A DNA stretch of 64,000 nucleotides, taken from the NCBI RefSeq assembly GCF_014302995.1, contig NZ_CP060295.1, positions 310,001 through 374,000 of the forward strand, read 5' to 3'. The stretch is from Variovorax sp. PAMC26660 (GTDB lineage Bacteria > Pseudomonadota > Gammaproteobacteria > Burkholderiales > Burkholderiaceae_C). Under the pieces are notes generated by a model. The model worked only from the letters and a program-made list of their open reading frames with translations, searched no databases and had not been told where the DNA came from. The position numbers and the translations under genes are program-made. Below are positions 9,653 through 18,272 of this stretch, in pieces (the first letter of the stretch is position 1; the number at the start of each line of letters is the position of its first letter).

Positions 9653-10201
9653 TCAGTCCACCAGCTTGACTTCGACGCGGCGCGCCTCGGCGTTGTTGCC
9701 CGTGCCGGCGGTCACGGCCGGCTTCTGCAGGTCGATCTTGTCGGCCGGCACACCCAGGCCGGTGAGCACGTCGCGCACCATCTGGGCGCGCTTCTTGGCG
9801 AGTTCTTCGTTGATGGCGGCGTCGCCGGTGGCGTCATGGAAGCCCGAAACCACAGCCTTGTGGCCGCTTTCAACGCCCTTGATGACCGCTGCCAGTGCTT
9901 CGGCAGCACCCGGTGCGAGGTCGGCACTGCCGGTCGCGAAGTAGAAGCTCACCACGCCGTTGACCACACGGATGCTCGCACCGTCGGGGATCGTGACCGT
10001 CACCGTTTCGGTCACTTCGGCCAGCTTGACCTCCTGGCCGGGAGCCGGCGACGAGATCACCACTGCGGGCTTGGCCGGAACGGCCGCCACGCTGTGACCC
10101 TTGTGCCAGAGCACGATGCCGATCACGAAAAAGATCACCAGAGCGATCAAGGCCATCAGGAATCCGAGGATGAAATTTTGCTGGCTGTCGTCGTCGCTCA
10201 T
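9653..10201 (-). CDS. OmpA-family protein with one N-terminal membrane anchor
   Basis: The 182-aa protein starts MSDDDSQQN and has a single hydrophobic helix at about residues 9 to 32 (FILGFLMALIALVIFFVIGIVL). A short periplasmic linker follows, then a C-terminal OmpA/MotB-type peptidoglycan-binding domain: VSFYFATGSADLAPGAAEAL, SGFHDATGD, AKKRAQMVRDVLTGLGVP. The predicted topology is inner-membrane anchor with the OmpA domain in the periplasm. It stands alone, divergent from the ChaC-like gene, with its own terminator. The specific partner is unknown. Confidence 0.85.
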   Translation of the reverse strand: MSDDDSQQNFILGFLMALIALVIFFVIGIVLWHKGHSVAAVPAKPAVVISSPAPGQEVKLAEVTETVTVTIPDGASIRVVNGVVSFYFATGSADLAPGAAEALAAVIKGVESGHKAVVSGFHDATGDAAINEELAKKRAQMVRDVLTGLGVPADKIDLQKPAVTAGTGNNAEARRVEVKLVD

Positions 10202-10246
10202 TGCGGGTCTTGCTCCGTAGGGAAGGGGTAGGTAAATAATGGTGCG

Positions 10247-11041
10247 GTGAACCATGATCGCGAAATTGTAGGCGCCGCTCCTGACACCCCCGTGTCGGAC
10301 CCCGCGCCGGATCCCGGTCCGCCGGGACTGGACCCGATGCCCAAGCCCCTGCGCGACCCGCAGCCGATGCTGGAGCGTGCCATCGCCGACTGGGGTGGGC
10401 ACGAGGATCTCTGGCTGTTCGGCTACGGCTCGCTGATCTGGCGGCCGGACTTCGGCTTTGTCGAATGGCGCCCGGCCTGGGTGCACGGCTGGCATCGGGC
10501 GCTGAAGATGTGGAGCCGCGTCAACCGCGGCAGCGTCCAGACGCCGGGCCTCGTGTTCGGGCTGCTCTCGGGCGGCAGTTGCCGCGGCATGGTGTTCCGT
10601 GTGCCGAAGGCCGAAGGACTGGAAACGCTGAAACGGCTCTGGCTGCGCGAGATGCCGACCGGCGTGTACGACCCCAAGTGGCTGCGCTGCGGCACGGCCG
10701 AAGGCAACGTGAGCGCGCTGGCCTTCACGCTGTCGCGCCGCAGCCCCAACTTCACGGGTGAGCTGAGCGAAGAGCGCTACCGCCACATCTTCACCCACGC
10801 GGTCGGCCGCTACGGCAGCTCGCTCGACTACGCGCAGCAGACGCTGCTGGAGCTGCAGCGGCATTCGATCCACGACGCCGCGCTGGCCCGGCTGGTGGCT
10901 CTCGCACCCGCGCCAGCGCAGCCGACGACGCAGCCGTCCAAGGCCGCCGCCGATTGCGATGCGCCGCCGGCTCCGGTATATGTTCCGGGGTCTACCGACA
11001 TTTCTTCCCAACCTTCCGGACCGTCCAAGGAAAACACATGA
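10247..11041 (+). CDS. Gamma-glutamylcyclotransferase (ChaC-like)
   Basis: ChaC proteins cleave glutathione to 5-oxoproline and Cys-Gly. The 264-aa frame begins at a GTG. An ATG at 10337 (MPKPLRDPQPM) is an equally reasonable start, since the first 30 residues are Pro/Asp-rich and not part of the fold. The substrate loop LWLFGYGSLIWRPDF is present, as are CRGMVFRV and the catalytic-Glu region LKRLWLREM. The family ends near LELQRHSIHD; the remaining 30 residues are an Ala/Pro-rich tail. Its stop overlaps the start of the superoxide dismutase gene (ATGA), linking glutathione turnover to an oxidative-stress enzyme in one transcript. Confidence 0.85.
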   Translation: MNHDREIVGAAPDTPVSDPAPDPGPPGLDPMPKPLRDPQPMLERAIADWGGHEDLWLFGYGSLIWRPDFGFVEWRPAWVHGWHRALKMWSRVNRGSVQTPGLVFGLLSGGSCRGMVFRVPKAEGLETLKRLWLREMPTGVYDPKWLRCGTAEGNVSALAFTLSRRSPNFTGELSEERYRHIFTHAVGRYGSSLDYAQQTLLELQRHSIHDAALARLVALAPAPAQPTTQPSKAAADCDAPPAPVYVPGSTDISSQPSGPSKENT

Positions 11042-11577
11042 ACCATCGTCGTCTCATCGCCACGGGCACCGCCCTCCTCGCCACCGCCGTCCTGGCCGCC
11101 TGCGGCAGCATGGGTGGCAAGGCGAGCACAGCCGTCGAGCTGGTGCCGACCGCCGCGATCACGCCCAACCCGACGCGCGGCACGGTGACCTTCACCGCGC
11201 TTGAGCACGGCGTGCGCGTGTCGGGCGAAGTGCGCGGCCTCGTGCCGGGCAGCGAGCACGGTTTCCACATCCACGAAAAGGGCGACTGCGGCGACAACGG
11301 CAATGCCTCGGGCGGCCACTTCAACCCGAGCGGCGGCACGCACGGCAAGTTCGCCGCGCCGGGCAGCCATGCCGGCGAACTGCCGAGCCTCGTGGCCGAC
11401 GCCGGTGGCGTGGCACGTTTCAGCGTGGAAGACCACTCGATCTCGCTGACCGATGGCGCTGCCAACAGCGTGGTGGGCCGCGCGCTGGTGGTGCACCGCG
11501 ACCGCGACGACTTCACGACGCAGCCGGCCGGCAACTCGGGCCCGCGCATCGCCTGCGCGGTGATCCCGAAGGCCTGA
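11038..11577 (+). CDS. sodC: Cu/Zn superoxide dismutase lipoprotein
   Basis: The 179-aa protein starts at an ATG overlapping the ChaC stop and preceded by AAGGAAAA. Residues 1 to 22 are a lipoprotein signal ending in LAAC (lipidated Cys22), so the enzyme should face the periplasm or outer membrane. The copper ligands are in GFHIHEKGDC, the zinc loop has GGHFNPSG and THGKF, and a late PRIACAVI supplies the second disulfide Cys. It dismutates superoxide. The fold is complete. Some family members lose activity, but no key ligand appears to be missing here. Confidence 0.9.
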   Translation: MNHRRLIATGTALLATAVLAACGSMGGKASTAVELVPTAAITPNPTRGTVTFTALEHGVRVSGEVRGLVPGSEHGFHIHEKGDCGDNGNASGGHFNPSGGTHGKFAAPGSHAGELPSLVADAGGVARFSVEDHSISLTDGAANSVVGRALVVHRDRDDFTTQPAGNSGPRIACAVIPKA

Positions 11578-11593
11578 TGGATTGACTTGCTGG

Positions 11594-12160
11594 CTAGCGG
11601 CCCGCGCGCGCCAGCCAGAGCGCCTCGGCGCGCGCCAGGGCCTCGGGCGTGTCGATGTCGGTCACGACACCGACATCGTCCACCACCAGGTCCGCTACCG
11701 AATCGATAGCGCGCATCGACCGCAGGATGGACGATGCGCCCAGATTCCCCTCCAGCGTTGCAAGCTGCGCACGGCAACCGGCCGCAAAGCCGACCGGATG
11801 CCCGCGTTCGCCCAGGTACTGAGGCTGCACGGCGTTCACCCGCCCGCTGAGTGCGGCGGCCACCGCCTGCAGCGTCTCGGGCCGCACGAGCGGCAGGTCG
11901 CCCGGCAGGATCAGCCAGCCCACGGCATCGGGCGTGGCCCGCACGGCGGCGGCGATGGAGTCGCCCATGCCGGGATGGCCGGCGTCTTCCAGGTGCCACG
12001 GCAGCCCGCTGGCGCGCACCGCGTCGAGCGTGCGCTCCAGCACCGGCTTGCCCGCGAGCATCGCCTTCAGCTTGGAGCCTGTGCCGCCGGCCGCAATGAA
12101 GCGCTCGCCCCGGCCCGAAGCCAGCACGATCACCACCGGGGAATTCGCCTTGGTCGTCAT
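11594..12160 (-). CDS. MobA/MocA-like nucleotidyltransferase
   Basis: This 188-aa protein has the NTP-transferase fold of the MobA/MocA group that links GMP or CMP to molybdopterin. It has the N-terminal [13 protein letters not shown] loop (a variant of LAGGxGxRxG), a Lys in [17 protein letters not shown], the metal-binding [15 protein letters not shown], and HPVGF. The later [14 protein letters not shown] is typical of the MocA side. No molybdoenzyme genes are nearby, so whether CMP or GMP is transferred cannot be decided. It converges with sodC and diverges from pdxH. Confidence 0.8.
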   Translation of the reverse strand: MTTKANSPVVIVLASGRGERFIAAGGTGSKLKAMLAGKPVLERTLDAVRASGLPWHLEDAGHPGMGDSIAAAVRATPDAVGWLILPGDLPLVRPETLQAVAAALSGRVNAVQPQYLGERGHPVGFAAGCRAQLATLEGNLGASSILRSMRAIDSVADLVVDDVGVVTDIDTPEALARAEALWLARAGR

Positions 12161-12189
12161 GGGCCGAGTATGTGCGCAACAATTCGGTC

Positions 12190-12843
12190 ATGACTTCCTC
12201 TCCCCCCAACGAAACGCTGGCCGCGCTGCGCAAGAGCTACGAGCGCGCCGAGCTCGGCGAGGCCCACAGCGCCGGCGATCCGCTCAAGCAGTTCGAGCGC
12301 TGGCTCACCGAGGCCATCGATTCGCAAGTGCCGGAGCCCAACGCCATGACGCTGTGCACCGTGGGCAGCGACCTGCGGCCGTCGAGCCGCATCGTGCTGA
12401 TCAAGGGCTACGACGCGCGCGGCATCGTCTGGTACACGAATTACGAAAGCCGCAAGGGCCAGGAACTGTCGGGCAACCCGTATGCCGCGCTGCAGTTCCA
12501 CTGGGTCGAGCTTGAACGCGTGGTGCGCATCGAGGGCCGCGTCGAGAAAGCCGGCGCCGACGAAAGCGACGCCTACTTCGCCAGCCGACCGCTCGATTCG
12601 CGCATCGGCGCCTGGGCCAGCCCGCAGAGCGAGGTCATCAGCGGACGCGATGTGCTGGTGAAGAACGCAGCCGTGGCCGCCGCCAGGCACCTGCTGTCGC
12701 CGCCGCGCCCGCCGCACTGGGGCGGTTACCGGCTGGTGCCCGACCGCTGGGAGTTCTGGCAGGGCCGCAAGAGCCGGCTGCACGACCGGCTGCGCTACCG
12801 GCTCGAAGGCGCCGACTGGGTGCGCGAGCGGCTCGCGCCCTGA
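12190..12843 (+). CDS. pdxH: Pyridoxamine/pyridoxine 5'-phosphate oxidase
   Basis: This 217-aa FMN enzyme makes pyridoxal 5'-phosphate. The ATG at 12190 ([22 protein letters not shown]) is preferred to one six codons upstream. Typical segments are [31 protein letters not shown], FYxNYxSxKG-like [48 protein letters not shown] and the C-terminal [15 protein letters not shown]. All signature regions of the family are present and the length is normal. It stands alone. Confidence 0.96.
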   Translation: MTSSPPNETLAALRKSYERAELGEAHSAGDPLKQFERWLTEAIDSQVPEPNAMTLCTVGSDLRPSSRIVLIKGYDARGIVWYTNYESRKGQELSGNPYAALQFHWVELERVVRIEGRVEKAGADESDAYFASRPLDSRIGAWASPQSEVISGRDVLVKNAAVAAARHLLSPPRPPHWGGYRLVPDRWEFWQGRKSRLHDRLRYRLEGADWVRERLAP

Positions 12844-12852
12844 ACCTCGGCG

Positions 12853-14058
12853 TCAGGCCTCGCAGCCAATCACCTTGAACTCGACGCGCCTGTCCAGCGC
12901 GTCGCTCGCGTCGTCGGCCCCGGTGCCGACAATGTTCTCGCGATAGCCCTTGCCGGACTCGCGCAGCTTCTTCGACAACGGCGGCGCCTCGGTCACCAGC
13001 CGCGACTTGACGCTGACCGCGCGCTGCAGCGACAGCCGCTCGTTGGCCGCCTCCGAGCCAGTGCGGCTGGTATGCCCCGTCACCACCACGCATGAATCGA
13101 TCTGCGCCGCCTGCCGCGCGATCTGGCGCAGCCACATCGGGTAGGCCGCGCTGATCTTCGGGTCCGAAAGAAAGTCCGTCGAGCCCGGCTTGAACAGGAA
13201 CTTGACGCTCAGGTTGTTGGTTTCGAGCCCCAGCCGCGCGATGGTGCCGAAGGTCTTCTCCGCATCGGCCGTGCGCCCCAGTTGCGACTGCGCAAGGTAC
13301 AGGCCGCTGTAGATGCGCAACTGCTGCCCGTCGGGCCGCTTCGATGCCGCCTCGTAGCGGCTCAGCGCCTCGCTCATGCGGCCGGCTTCGTAGGCGGCGG
13401 TGGCTTCCTGCAGCACGGTCGAGGTCGGCAGGCGTTCGAGATACAGCGCGTCGGCCGCCTGGCCCGGTTGGGTTTCCGCGGTGCGGATATAGCCCTCGAC
13501 ACCACGGTCCTTGCCGTTCACCGGGCTGTCGCGAAAGAAGGCGGTGGGCCGCGTGTCCAGCGATGCGTCGCTGATGCGCGCCACCGACTGCGCGATCACC
13601 ACGCCGCTCTTGATCTCGGTCAGCGCAAGGTTCAGGCGGTACGGGCCGCCAGAGGCGTCCTTGTCCCGCACCAGCGTGCCGTTCAGCACGTACTGCGCGT
13701 TGCCGATCTCGGTGGCGTTGAACGGCGTCACCGTGAACTGCTTGAACTGGGCCTGCATGCGCTGGACGATGTGCTGCTCGGCCACACGGGTTACCTCGGT
13801 CTGCTGGCCGCTCGCGCCTTCGAGCAGCGGATCGATCACGATTCGGCTCTGCTTGAGCGACGACTCCACTTTGGCCAGGAAGGTCGGCAGTTTCTGCGTC
13901 TGCACCATCAGGTCGTCGACCGCCTGGTTGACGGCCTGGTCGAAAGGCATGGCGTTGCCGGGCACGGGGCGGTGCGCGCAAGCGGTGGCGAGCACGACAG
14001 TGGCGCACAGCGCCAGCACGCGCAGCGACGCGCGGATGCGGTGGAGGGAGTTCGTCAT
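12853..14058 (-). CDS. OmpA-family lipoprotein with peptidoglycan-binding C-terminus
   Basis: The 401-aa product begins MTNSLHRIRAS. Its start is coupled (TGATG) to the stop of the preceding small secreted protein. A signal sequence ends in LATAC, giving a probable lipidated Cys27. The central region (residues about 40 to 290) includes a domain with a QYVLNGTLV strand and tetratricopeptide-like helices (ATAAYEAGRMSEALSRYEAA). Residues about 300 to 395 form an OmpA domain: SVKFLFKPGSTDFLSD, VVVTGHTSRTGSEAANERLSLQRA, and DRRVEFKVIGCE at the end. It is predicted to lie at the outer membrane facing the periplasm. The function of the gene pair is unknown. Confidence 0.8.
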   Translation of the reverse strand: MTNSLHRIRASLRVLALCATVVLATACAHRPVPGNAMPFDQAVNQAVDDLMVQTQKLPTFLAKVESSLKQSRIVIDPLLEGASGQQTEVTRVAEQHIVQRMQAQFKQFTVTPFNATEIGNAQYVLNGTLVRDKDASGGPYRLNLALTEIKSGVVIAQSVARISDASLDTRPTAFFRDSPVNGKDRGVEGYIRTAETQPGQAADALYLERLPTSTVLQEATAAYEAGRMSEALSRYEAASKRPDGQQLRIYSGLYLAQSQLGRTADAEKTFGTIARLGLETNNLSVKFLFKPGSTDFLSDPKISAAYPMWLRQIARQAAQIDSCVVVTGHTSRTGSEAANERLSLQRAVSVKSRLVTEAPPLSKKLRESGKGYRENIVGTGADDASDALDRRVEFKVIGCEA

Positions 14059-14453
14059 CAACATTGGTTCCTCAATGTCTTCATGTCCTGGTCCGACAGC
14101 GGCTCGCCGACGGCGGCGCGCATGTTGATCTCGCTGCAGCGCTTCGAGGGCGCGGGCCTTCTCGTGATGGGCTCCCTCTGCGCGTCCTGCGATGCCGTTG
14201 CGGCCTGTGCCGTGGTTTGCGGCCGGGGCTTCACGGCCGGCCGAGCCACGGCCGCAGGCGCCGGCGCGGGCTTCAACTCCGGTGCTTTCTCGACCGGCTT
14301 GTCCGCCGGCTCGCGAGGCACGTTGACGGCCAGGCACGGCGTCCTGCAGGGCTTCGCATCGGCGGCGGCCCGCGCGGGCATGCATTGCAGCGCGATCACC
14401 ATCGCGACCAACGCCATCACAGGAAGGGCCGAAGAGCGCGCCGGGTAAATCAT
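14058..14453 (-). CDS. Small secreted Pro/Ala-rich protein, unknown function
   Basis: A 131-aa protein with a clear signal peptide (MIYPARSSALPVMALVAMVIA..., cleavage near ARAAADA). It has a central Pro/Ala/Lys-rich linker (PADKPVEKAPELKPAPAPAAV) and a short C-terminal part with cysteines (SKRCSEIN ... LRNQC). A CRTPC pair follows the signal. The stop codon overlaps the start of the downstream OmpA-domain lipoprotein, so the two are probably made together in the envelope. No known domain is recognisable. Confidence 0.65.
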   Translation of the reverse strand: MIYPARSSALPVMALVAMVIALQCMPARAAADAKPCRTPCLAVNVPREPADKPVEKAPELKPAPAPAAVARPAVKPRPQTTAQAATASQDAQREPITRRPAPSKRCSEINMRAAVGEPLSDQDMKTLRNQC

Positions 14454-14588
14454 CAGCCGGCAAATGTAGGGCCGCGAGCGCCGCGCGCCATCTCACCAAA
14501 CGGCCACCCTGCCGAACGGCATAGGGCGCGCGAAGGACCGCGCTAGCGCGAAAGTTCGCGATGCGCTACGAAGAGAGAACCGAAGGGC

Positions 14589-15539
14589 TCAGGGCAGCCA
14601 CTGCACCCAGACCATGACCAGTGTGAGCGTGCCCAGCGCCAGCACGGTCGACACCGCGACGCTGGCCGTCACCAGGTCTTCGGCGGTGCGGTAGCGCTGC
14701 GAGAACAGGAACACGTTGGCGCCGATGGGCAGGGCAGCCGCCACCACCATCACGGTGAGCGGTATGCCGCGCACGCCGAGCAGCCAGCCGATGCCGGCCA
14801 CCAGCAGTGGATGCAGCAGGTTCTTGACCAATGCCTGCACCAGCGCGCCACGCCAGTGCCGCCCGATGGGCGTGAGTGCCAGCGTGATGCCCACCATCAC
14901 CAGCGCCACCGGTCCGAAGGCCTGGCCGAGCAACTGGATCGGCTTGTCGATGACTTCAGGCATCGTGAGTCCGGTCTGGGCGAACAGCAGGCCCGCGATG
15001 ATCGGCAGCGGCACGGGATGGATGATGGCGTTGCGCAAGGCGCGCAGCACGGTGCGGGCCATCGAGCGTTTTTCCTCGCCGCTGACCACCACGTGCTCGC
15101 GTGCAACGGCCAGCTCGAGCACGACGGTGGCGCTGGTCAGCAGGACCAGCGAGTGCAGCGAGATCAATGTGAGCAGCACCACCATGCCTTCTTCGCCGTA
15201 GGCCAGGCCGATGAGTGCAATGCCGATCATCACGGTGTTGCTGTAGGTGTTGGCCAGCGCGATCACGGCCGCCGTGCGGTTGAAGCCGCGCAACGCGAGC
15301 GTGCCCGCGAACAGCAGGCCCGAGGCGATGAAGTACGCCGCAACCGGCTTGAGGCTGAGTTGCTCGACGTGCACCGTGCTCATGGCACGGAACAGCAGCG
15401 CGGGCGCGAGCAGCAGGAAGATGAGGTTCGACAGGTCCTTGACCGCATTGCCACCGATCCAGCGGCGCCTTCCGGCCAGGTAGCCCGCGGCGATGAGAAG
15501 AACGACGGGCAGGAGCGAGGAGATGACGAAGGAATTCAC
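14589..15539 (-). CDS. AEC-family transporter (auxin efflux carrier type)
   Basis: A 316-aa integral membrane protein with about ten hydrophobic helices in two groups and a short charged loop in the middle (AREHVVVSGEEKRSMART). I place the start at the GTG at 15539 (NSFVISSLLPVVLLIAAGYLAGRR), because residues upstream are repeat-derived. Family marks include NLIFLLLAPALLFRAMS, ALANTYSNTVMIGIALI and the late ALPIGANVFLFSQRY. AEC carriers export or take up small organic anions, often malonate or other dicarboxylates; the substrate here is unknown. Confidence 0.87.
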   Translation of the reverse strand: MNSFVISSLLPVVLLIAAGYLAGRRRWIGGNAVKDLSNLIFLLLAPALLFRAMSTVHVEQLSLKPVAAYFIASGLLFAGTLALRGFNRTAAVIALANTYSNTVMIGIALIGLAYGEEGMVVLLTLISLHSLVLLTSATVVLELAVAREHVVVSGEEKRSMARTVLRALRNAIIHPVPLPIIAGLLFAQTGLTMPEVIDKPIQLLGQAFGPVALVMVGITLALTPIGRHWRGALVQALVKNLLHPLLVAGIGWLLGVRGIPLTVMVVAAALPIGANVFLFSQRYRTAEDLVTASVAVSTVLALGTLTLVMVWVQWLP

Positions 15540-15570
15540 CCGACGAGGATAGTCGAGGGCTTGTTGCGCA

Positions 15571-15689
15571 TTGCTCCTTCCCCCTCTGGGGGAAGGTCGG
15601 GATGGGGGCACCCGCGGCCTTCGAGGCTGCGCGGCATTGAATGCCGCTTGCCCCCACCCCTGCCCTCCCCCAAAGGGGGAGGGAGCAAG
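15571..15689. repeat. Intergenic palindromic element, copy 1
   Basis: About 119 bp between the AEC gene start and a TonB receptor stop. It has two hairpin-forming ends (CCCCCTCTGGGGG and CTCCCCCAAAGGGGGAG) arranged as inverted arms (GCTCCTTCCCCC... and ...GGGGGAGGGAGC), with a GGTCGGGATGGGGG / CCCCCACCCCTGCC pair inside. A similar element lies at 24986 to 25086. It looks like a dispersed REP/BIME-type repeat rather than a gene terminator, since there is no T run. Confidence 0.75.
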
Positions 15690-15695
15690 GCGGGG

Positions 15696-17798
15696 TCAGA
15701 ACGTCACACGCAACCCCACCTTCAGCGAACGCCCCGGCAACGGCGCATTCGGATACACCGTCGTCGTCAGGATCGACGTCGGGCTGTAGGCCAGCTTGTT
15801 CGTGATGTTGTCCATGCGCGCGTACCAGGTGAGGTTCGCGCGCTGCACCTTCATGCGGTAGGTGATCGCCGCATTCCACAACGTGTACGCATCCGTCTCG
15901 CGTGCGCCGACAGACGGCACGCGATGCTGCGCCGCGTTGTAGTCAAAGCCAAAGCGCGCGCCCCACGGGCCGTTGCCGTAAACCAGCGTCGCGCCCACGC
16001 GCAGCGGTGCGATGCGCGGCAGCGGTTCGCCGGTGTCAAGGTTCTTCGCGCGCACGATGTCGCCGCGCCATTCGAGGTCGAGCGTGGAAGCATCGACCAT
16101 CCGCGCGAAACCTTCGGTACCCAGCAGGCGCAGATTGCCGCTGGCCTCGATACCGGTGAAGCGCGCACGCACGCCGCGGTAGAGGTACTCGGCCAGCGTG
16201 TCGGTCACTTCGGGATCGGTCACCACCTGGCCTTCCTTGTCGAGCGTGCGGCCCGAAGCCGTCAGACCGATGTAGTTGCCGAAGCGCGTAACGTACGCGT
16301 TGACACGGGCCGTGTTGGCGCCCGATTTCCACTGCGCCCCGAGGTCGAAGCCGGTGGACTTTTCCTTCTTCAGGTTCGGGTCGCCCACCTCCCAGGCGGC
16401 CGTGGCCACGTGCGGGCCGTTGGCGAGCAGTTCGTAGTCCTTGGGCGCGCGCTCGGTGTAGGCGAGGTTCGAGGTCAGTTGCCACTGCGGCGCAAGGTTG
16501 ACCAACGCACCGAAGGCAGCACTGTGCGGATTGAAAGTGCGCTCGCCAATGGCGAAGCGTGTGACAGTCGGATCGTCGGGGTAGCCCAGCGAGCGGATGC
16601 GGACCTTCTCGGTGCGCGCGCCGAAGCTCAGCCGGCCCCACGAGGTGCCGTACTCCTCATACAGGAACAGCGCGTTCGAGCGCGTGCGGCTGTGCGGCGC
16701 AAAGGCTTCCTCGCCATCGGCGGCGAAGCGGTTGGTCTCGCTGCTGAAGCCGATCAGGCCTTCAAAGTTGCCAATCTTCTGGTGACGGGCCTCGATGCGC
16801 AGGTCGTTGCTCATGTTCGAGAACTTCGTGCCGGCTTCGCTGCCCTCGAACTCGGTGTGGCGGTAGTTGGTGTGGCTGAGCTTGGCGTGAACGCTGCTGA
16901 TGATGCCGCCCGGGCGCCACTCGCCTTCCAGCGTATAGCGGTCGGACTTCATGCCGATGGTCACGTCGTCTTCGGCCACCGTGCCGTAGGTGCTGCGGTA
17001 GGTGCTGACCGACGCGCCGATGTAGCCCTGGTCAAAAAACAGCGTGCCGCCGACCGCGCCGCCGTGCGCCTCGTTGGCCGAGTTGCAGATCTTGCGCGCG
17101 CGCCACGGCGAGCCGGGCTTGCTGCAGTTCAGGTCGATGGGCACCGAGGCGTCTTTCGAGTCGCGCTTGAAGGCGTCGACGTGCACCGCGAAGCGGTCGT
17201 TGCCGCCTTCGAGCACAACGCCGCCGTTCTTTTCCTTGTTGCCGGTGGCGTAACCCAGGTCGGCGCGGCCACCGAAGCCGTTGATCGGCTCGGTCGGAAT
17301 ACGGTTGTCGATCACGTTGACCACGCCGCCGACCGCGCTGCCGCCGTATTGCAGCGCCGAGGGGCCGCGCAGCACTTCGATGCGTTCGGTGACCAGCGCG
17401 TCGACCGGCACGGCATGGTCGTAGCTCAGTGCCGAGGCGTCGGGCGCACCGCCGCCGTTCTGAAGGATGCGGATGCGGTCGCCGTCCTGTCCGCGAATGA
17501 TCGGGCGGCTCGCGTTCGGGCCGAAGTAGCTGCTGCTCACACCGGGCACGTTGTTGAGCGTTTCGCCGAGCGTCGATTCGGAACGCAGCAGGAGCTTGTC
17601 GCCCGACAGCGTGGTGGTCGGCGCGATCAGCTCGCTGGCGCCGAGCGGGTTGCCGGTGATGGTGACTTCACGCAGGCTCGAAGCGTCAGCAGGCTGGGCC
17701 TGGGCAGCGCCCTGGGCCTGCGCATGGGAAGCGCTCGCGAAAGCAGCGAGCGAAAGAACGGCAACGCCGATGGCGTTGCGACGGAAATTGGGAATCAT
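15696..17798 (-). CDS. TonB-dependent outer-membrane receptor, ZnuD-like
   Basis: A 700-aa receptor starting MIPNFRRNAIGVAVLS with a signal peptide to about ASHAQA. The plug domain covers about 40 to 170: LREVTITGNPL (TonB-box side), LGETLNNVPGVSSSYFGPNASRPIIRGQDGDRIRILQNG and VTERIEVLRGPSALQYGGSAVGGVVNVID. A 22-strand-type barrel follows, ending in Phe (GLRVTF). An extracellular-loop segment with two Cys (NCSKPGSPWRARKICN) and His/Asp-rich stretches (FEGSEAG, HRVPSVGARETDAY) recalls zinc-receptor ZnuD proteins; the metal assignment is inferred. It is the distal gene of the second small-protein/receptor cassette. Confidence 0.82.
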   Translation of the reverse strand: MIPNFRRNAIGVAVLSLAAFASASHAQAQGAAQAQPADASSLREVTITGNPLGASELIAPTTTLSGDKLLLRSESTLGETLNNVPGVSSSYFGPNASRPIIRGQDGDRIRILQNGGGAPDASALSYDHAVPVDALVTERIEVLRGPSALQYGGSAVGGVVNVIDNRIPTEPINGFGGRADLGYATGNKEKNGGVVLEGGNDRFAVHVDAFKRDSKDASVPIDLNCSKPGSPWRARKICNSANEAHGGAVGGTLFFDQGYIGASVSTYRSTYGTVAEDDVTIGMKSDRYTLEGEWRPGGIISSVHAKLSHTNYRHTEFEGSEAGTKFSNMSNDLRIEARHQKIGNFEGLIGFSSETNRFAADGEEAFAPHSRTRSNALFLYEEYGTSWGRLSFGARTEKVRIRSLGYPDDPTVTRFAIGERTFNPHSAAFGALVNLAPQWQLTSNLAYTERAPKDYELLANGPHVATAAWEVGDPNLKKEKSTGFDLGAQWKSGANTARVNAYVTRFGNYIGLTASGRTLDKEGQVVTDPEVTDTLAEYLYRGVRARFTGIEASGNLRLLGTEGFARMVDASTLDLEWRGDIVRAKNLDTGEPLPRIAPLRVGATLVYGNGPWGARFGFDYNAAQHRVPSVGARETDAYTLWNAAITYRMKVQRANLTWYARMDNITNKLAYSPTSILTTTVYPNAPLPGRSLKVGLRVTF

Positions 17799-17877
17799 GA
17801 ATGGACACTCGTTGAATCGATGGGCGATCCACCGCCCCCGCGCAAGGCGGGTTCGGCAGTCGGAACACAAAGGAAAT

Positions 17878-18264
17878 TCAGCGAGCGACAGGCGGACCGC
17901 GTGCGTCGAACAGCACGATCCAGCGAGAAACGGCTTCGCCCTGCAGGTAGGCGAAGGTGGCCGACGGCAGCAGCATCGGCAACACCACCAGCGGCACGCC
18001 CGGCGCGCTGAAGCCGTGCGCCAACTGGTCGTACAGCCGGCATTCGGCATCGGTCTTGTCGACGAACAGCGCATACAACCCGTCGTGCCGCTGCAGCGGG
18101 GCCGTGGCCTTCGCGGCCACGGCCGTGCGCTCGGCCGCTGCGGCCCAGCCACGGTCGCCCGGCACATGCAGCGTGGCATGCACGAGGCCGAGCGTCGACG
18201 CCAGCCACACCGCGACGAGCAGTGCGAAAGCGACGGTGCGCGACAGCCTCGGGTTCATCGTCAT
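17878..18264 (-). CDS. Small Cys/His-containing envelope protein, cassette B
   Basis: A 128-aa protein with an N-terminal hydrophobic helix (TVAFALLVAVWLASTLGLVHATLHV). It then carries His/Asp-rich sequence, a conserved DAECRLYDQLAHG, a second hydrophobic stretch (LVVLPMLLPSATFAYLQGEAV) and a C-terminal LFDARGPPVAR. It is clearly paralogous to the protein at 20547 to 20936. DUF2946-type and related small proteins near metal TonB receptors look similar; that assignment is tentative. It lies 79 bp before the receptor at 17798 and 8 bp after the previous receptor stop, so all four are probably one transcript. Periplasmic metal binding is a reasonable guess. Confidence 0.7.
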   Translation of the reverse strand: MTMNPRLSRTVAFALLVAVWLASTLGLVHATLHVPGDRGWAAAAERTAVAAKATAPLQRHDGLYALFVDKTDAECRLYDQLAHGFSAPGVPLVVLPMLLPSATFAYLQGEAVSRWIVLFDARGPPVAR

Positions 18265-18272
18265 GCGGCGGT

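Noticed and set aside
14811..18011. 1,066-codon rightward frame across the AEC and TonB receptor genes
   Set aside because: It spans two unrelated leftward genes and a repeat, and has no recognisable protein features.
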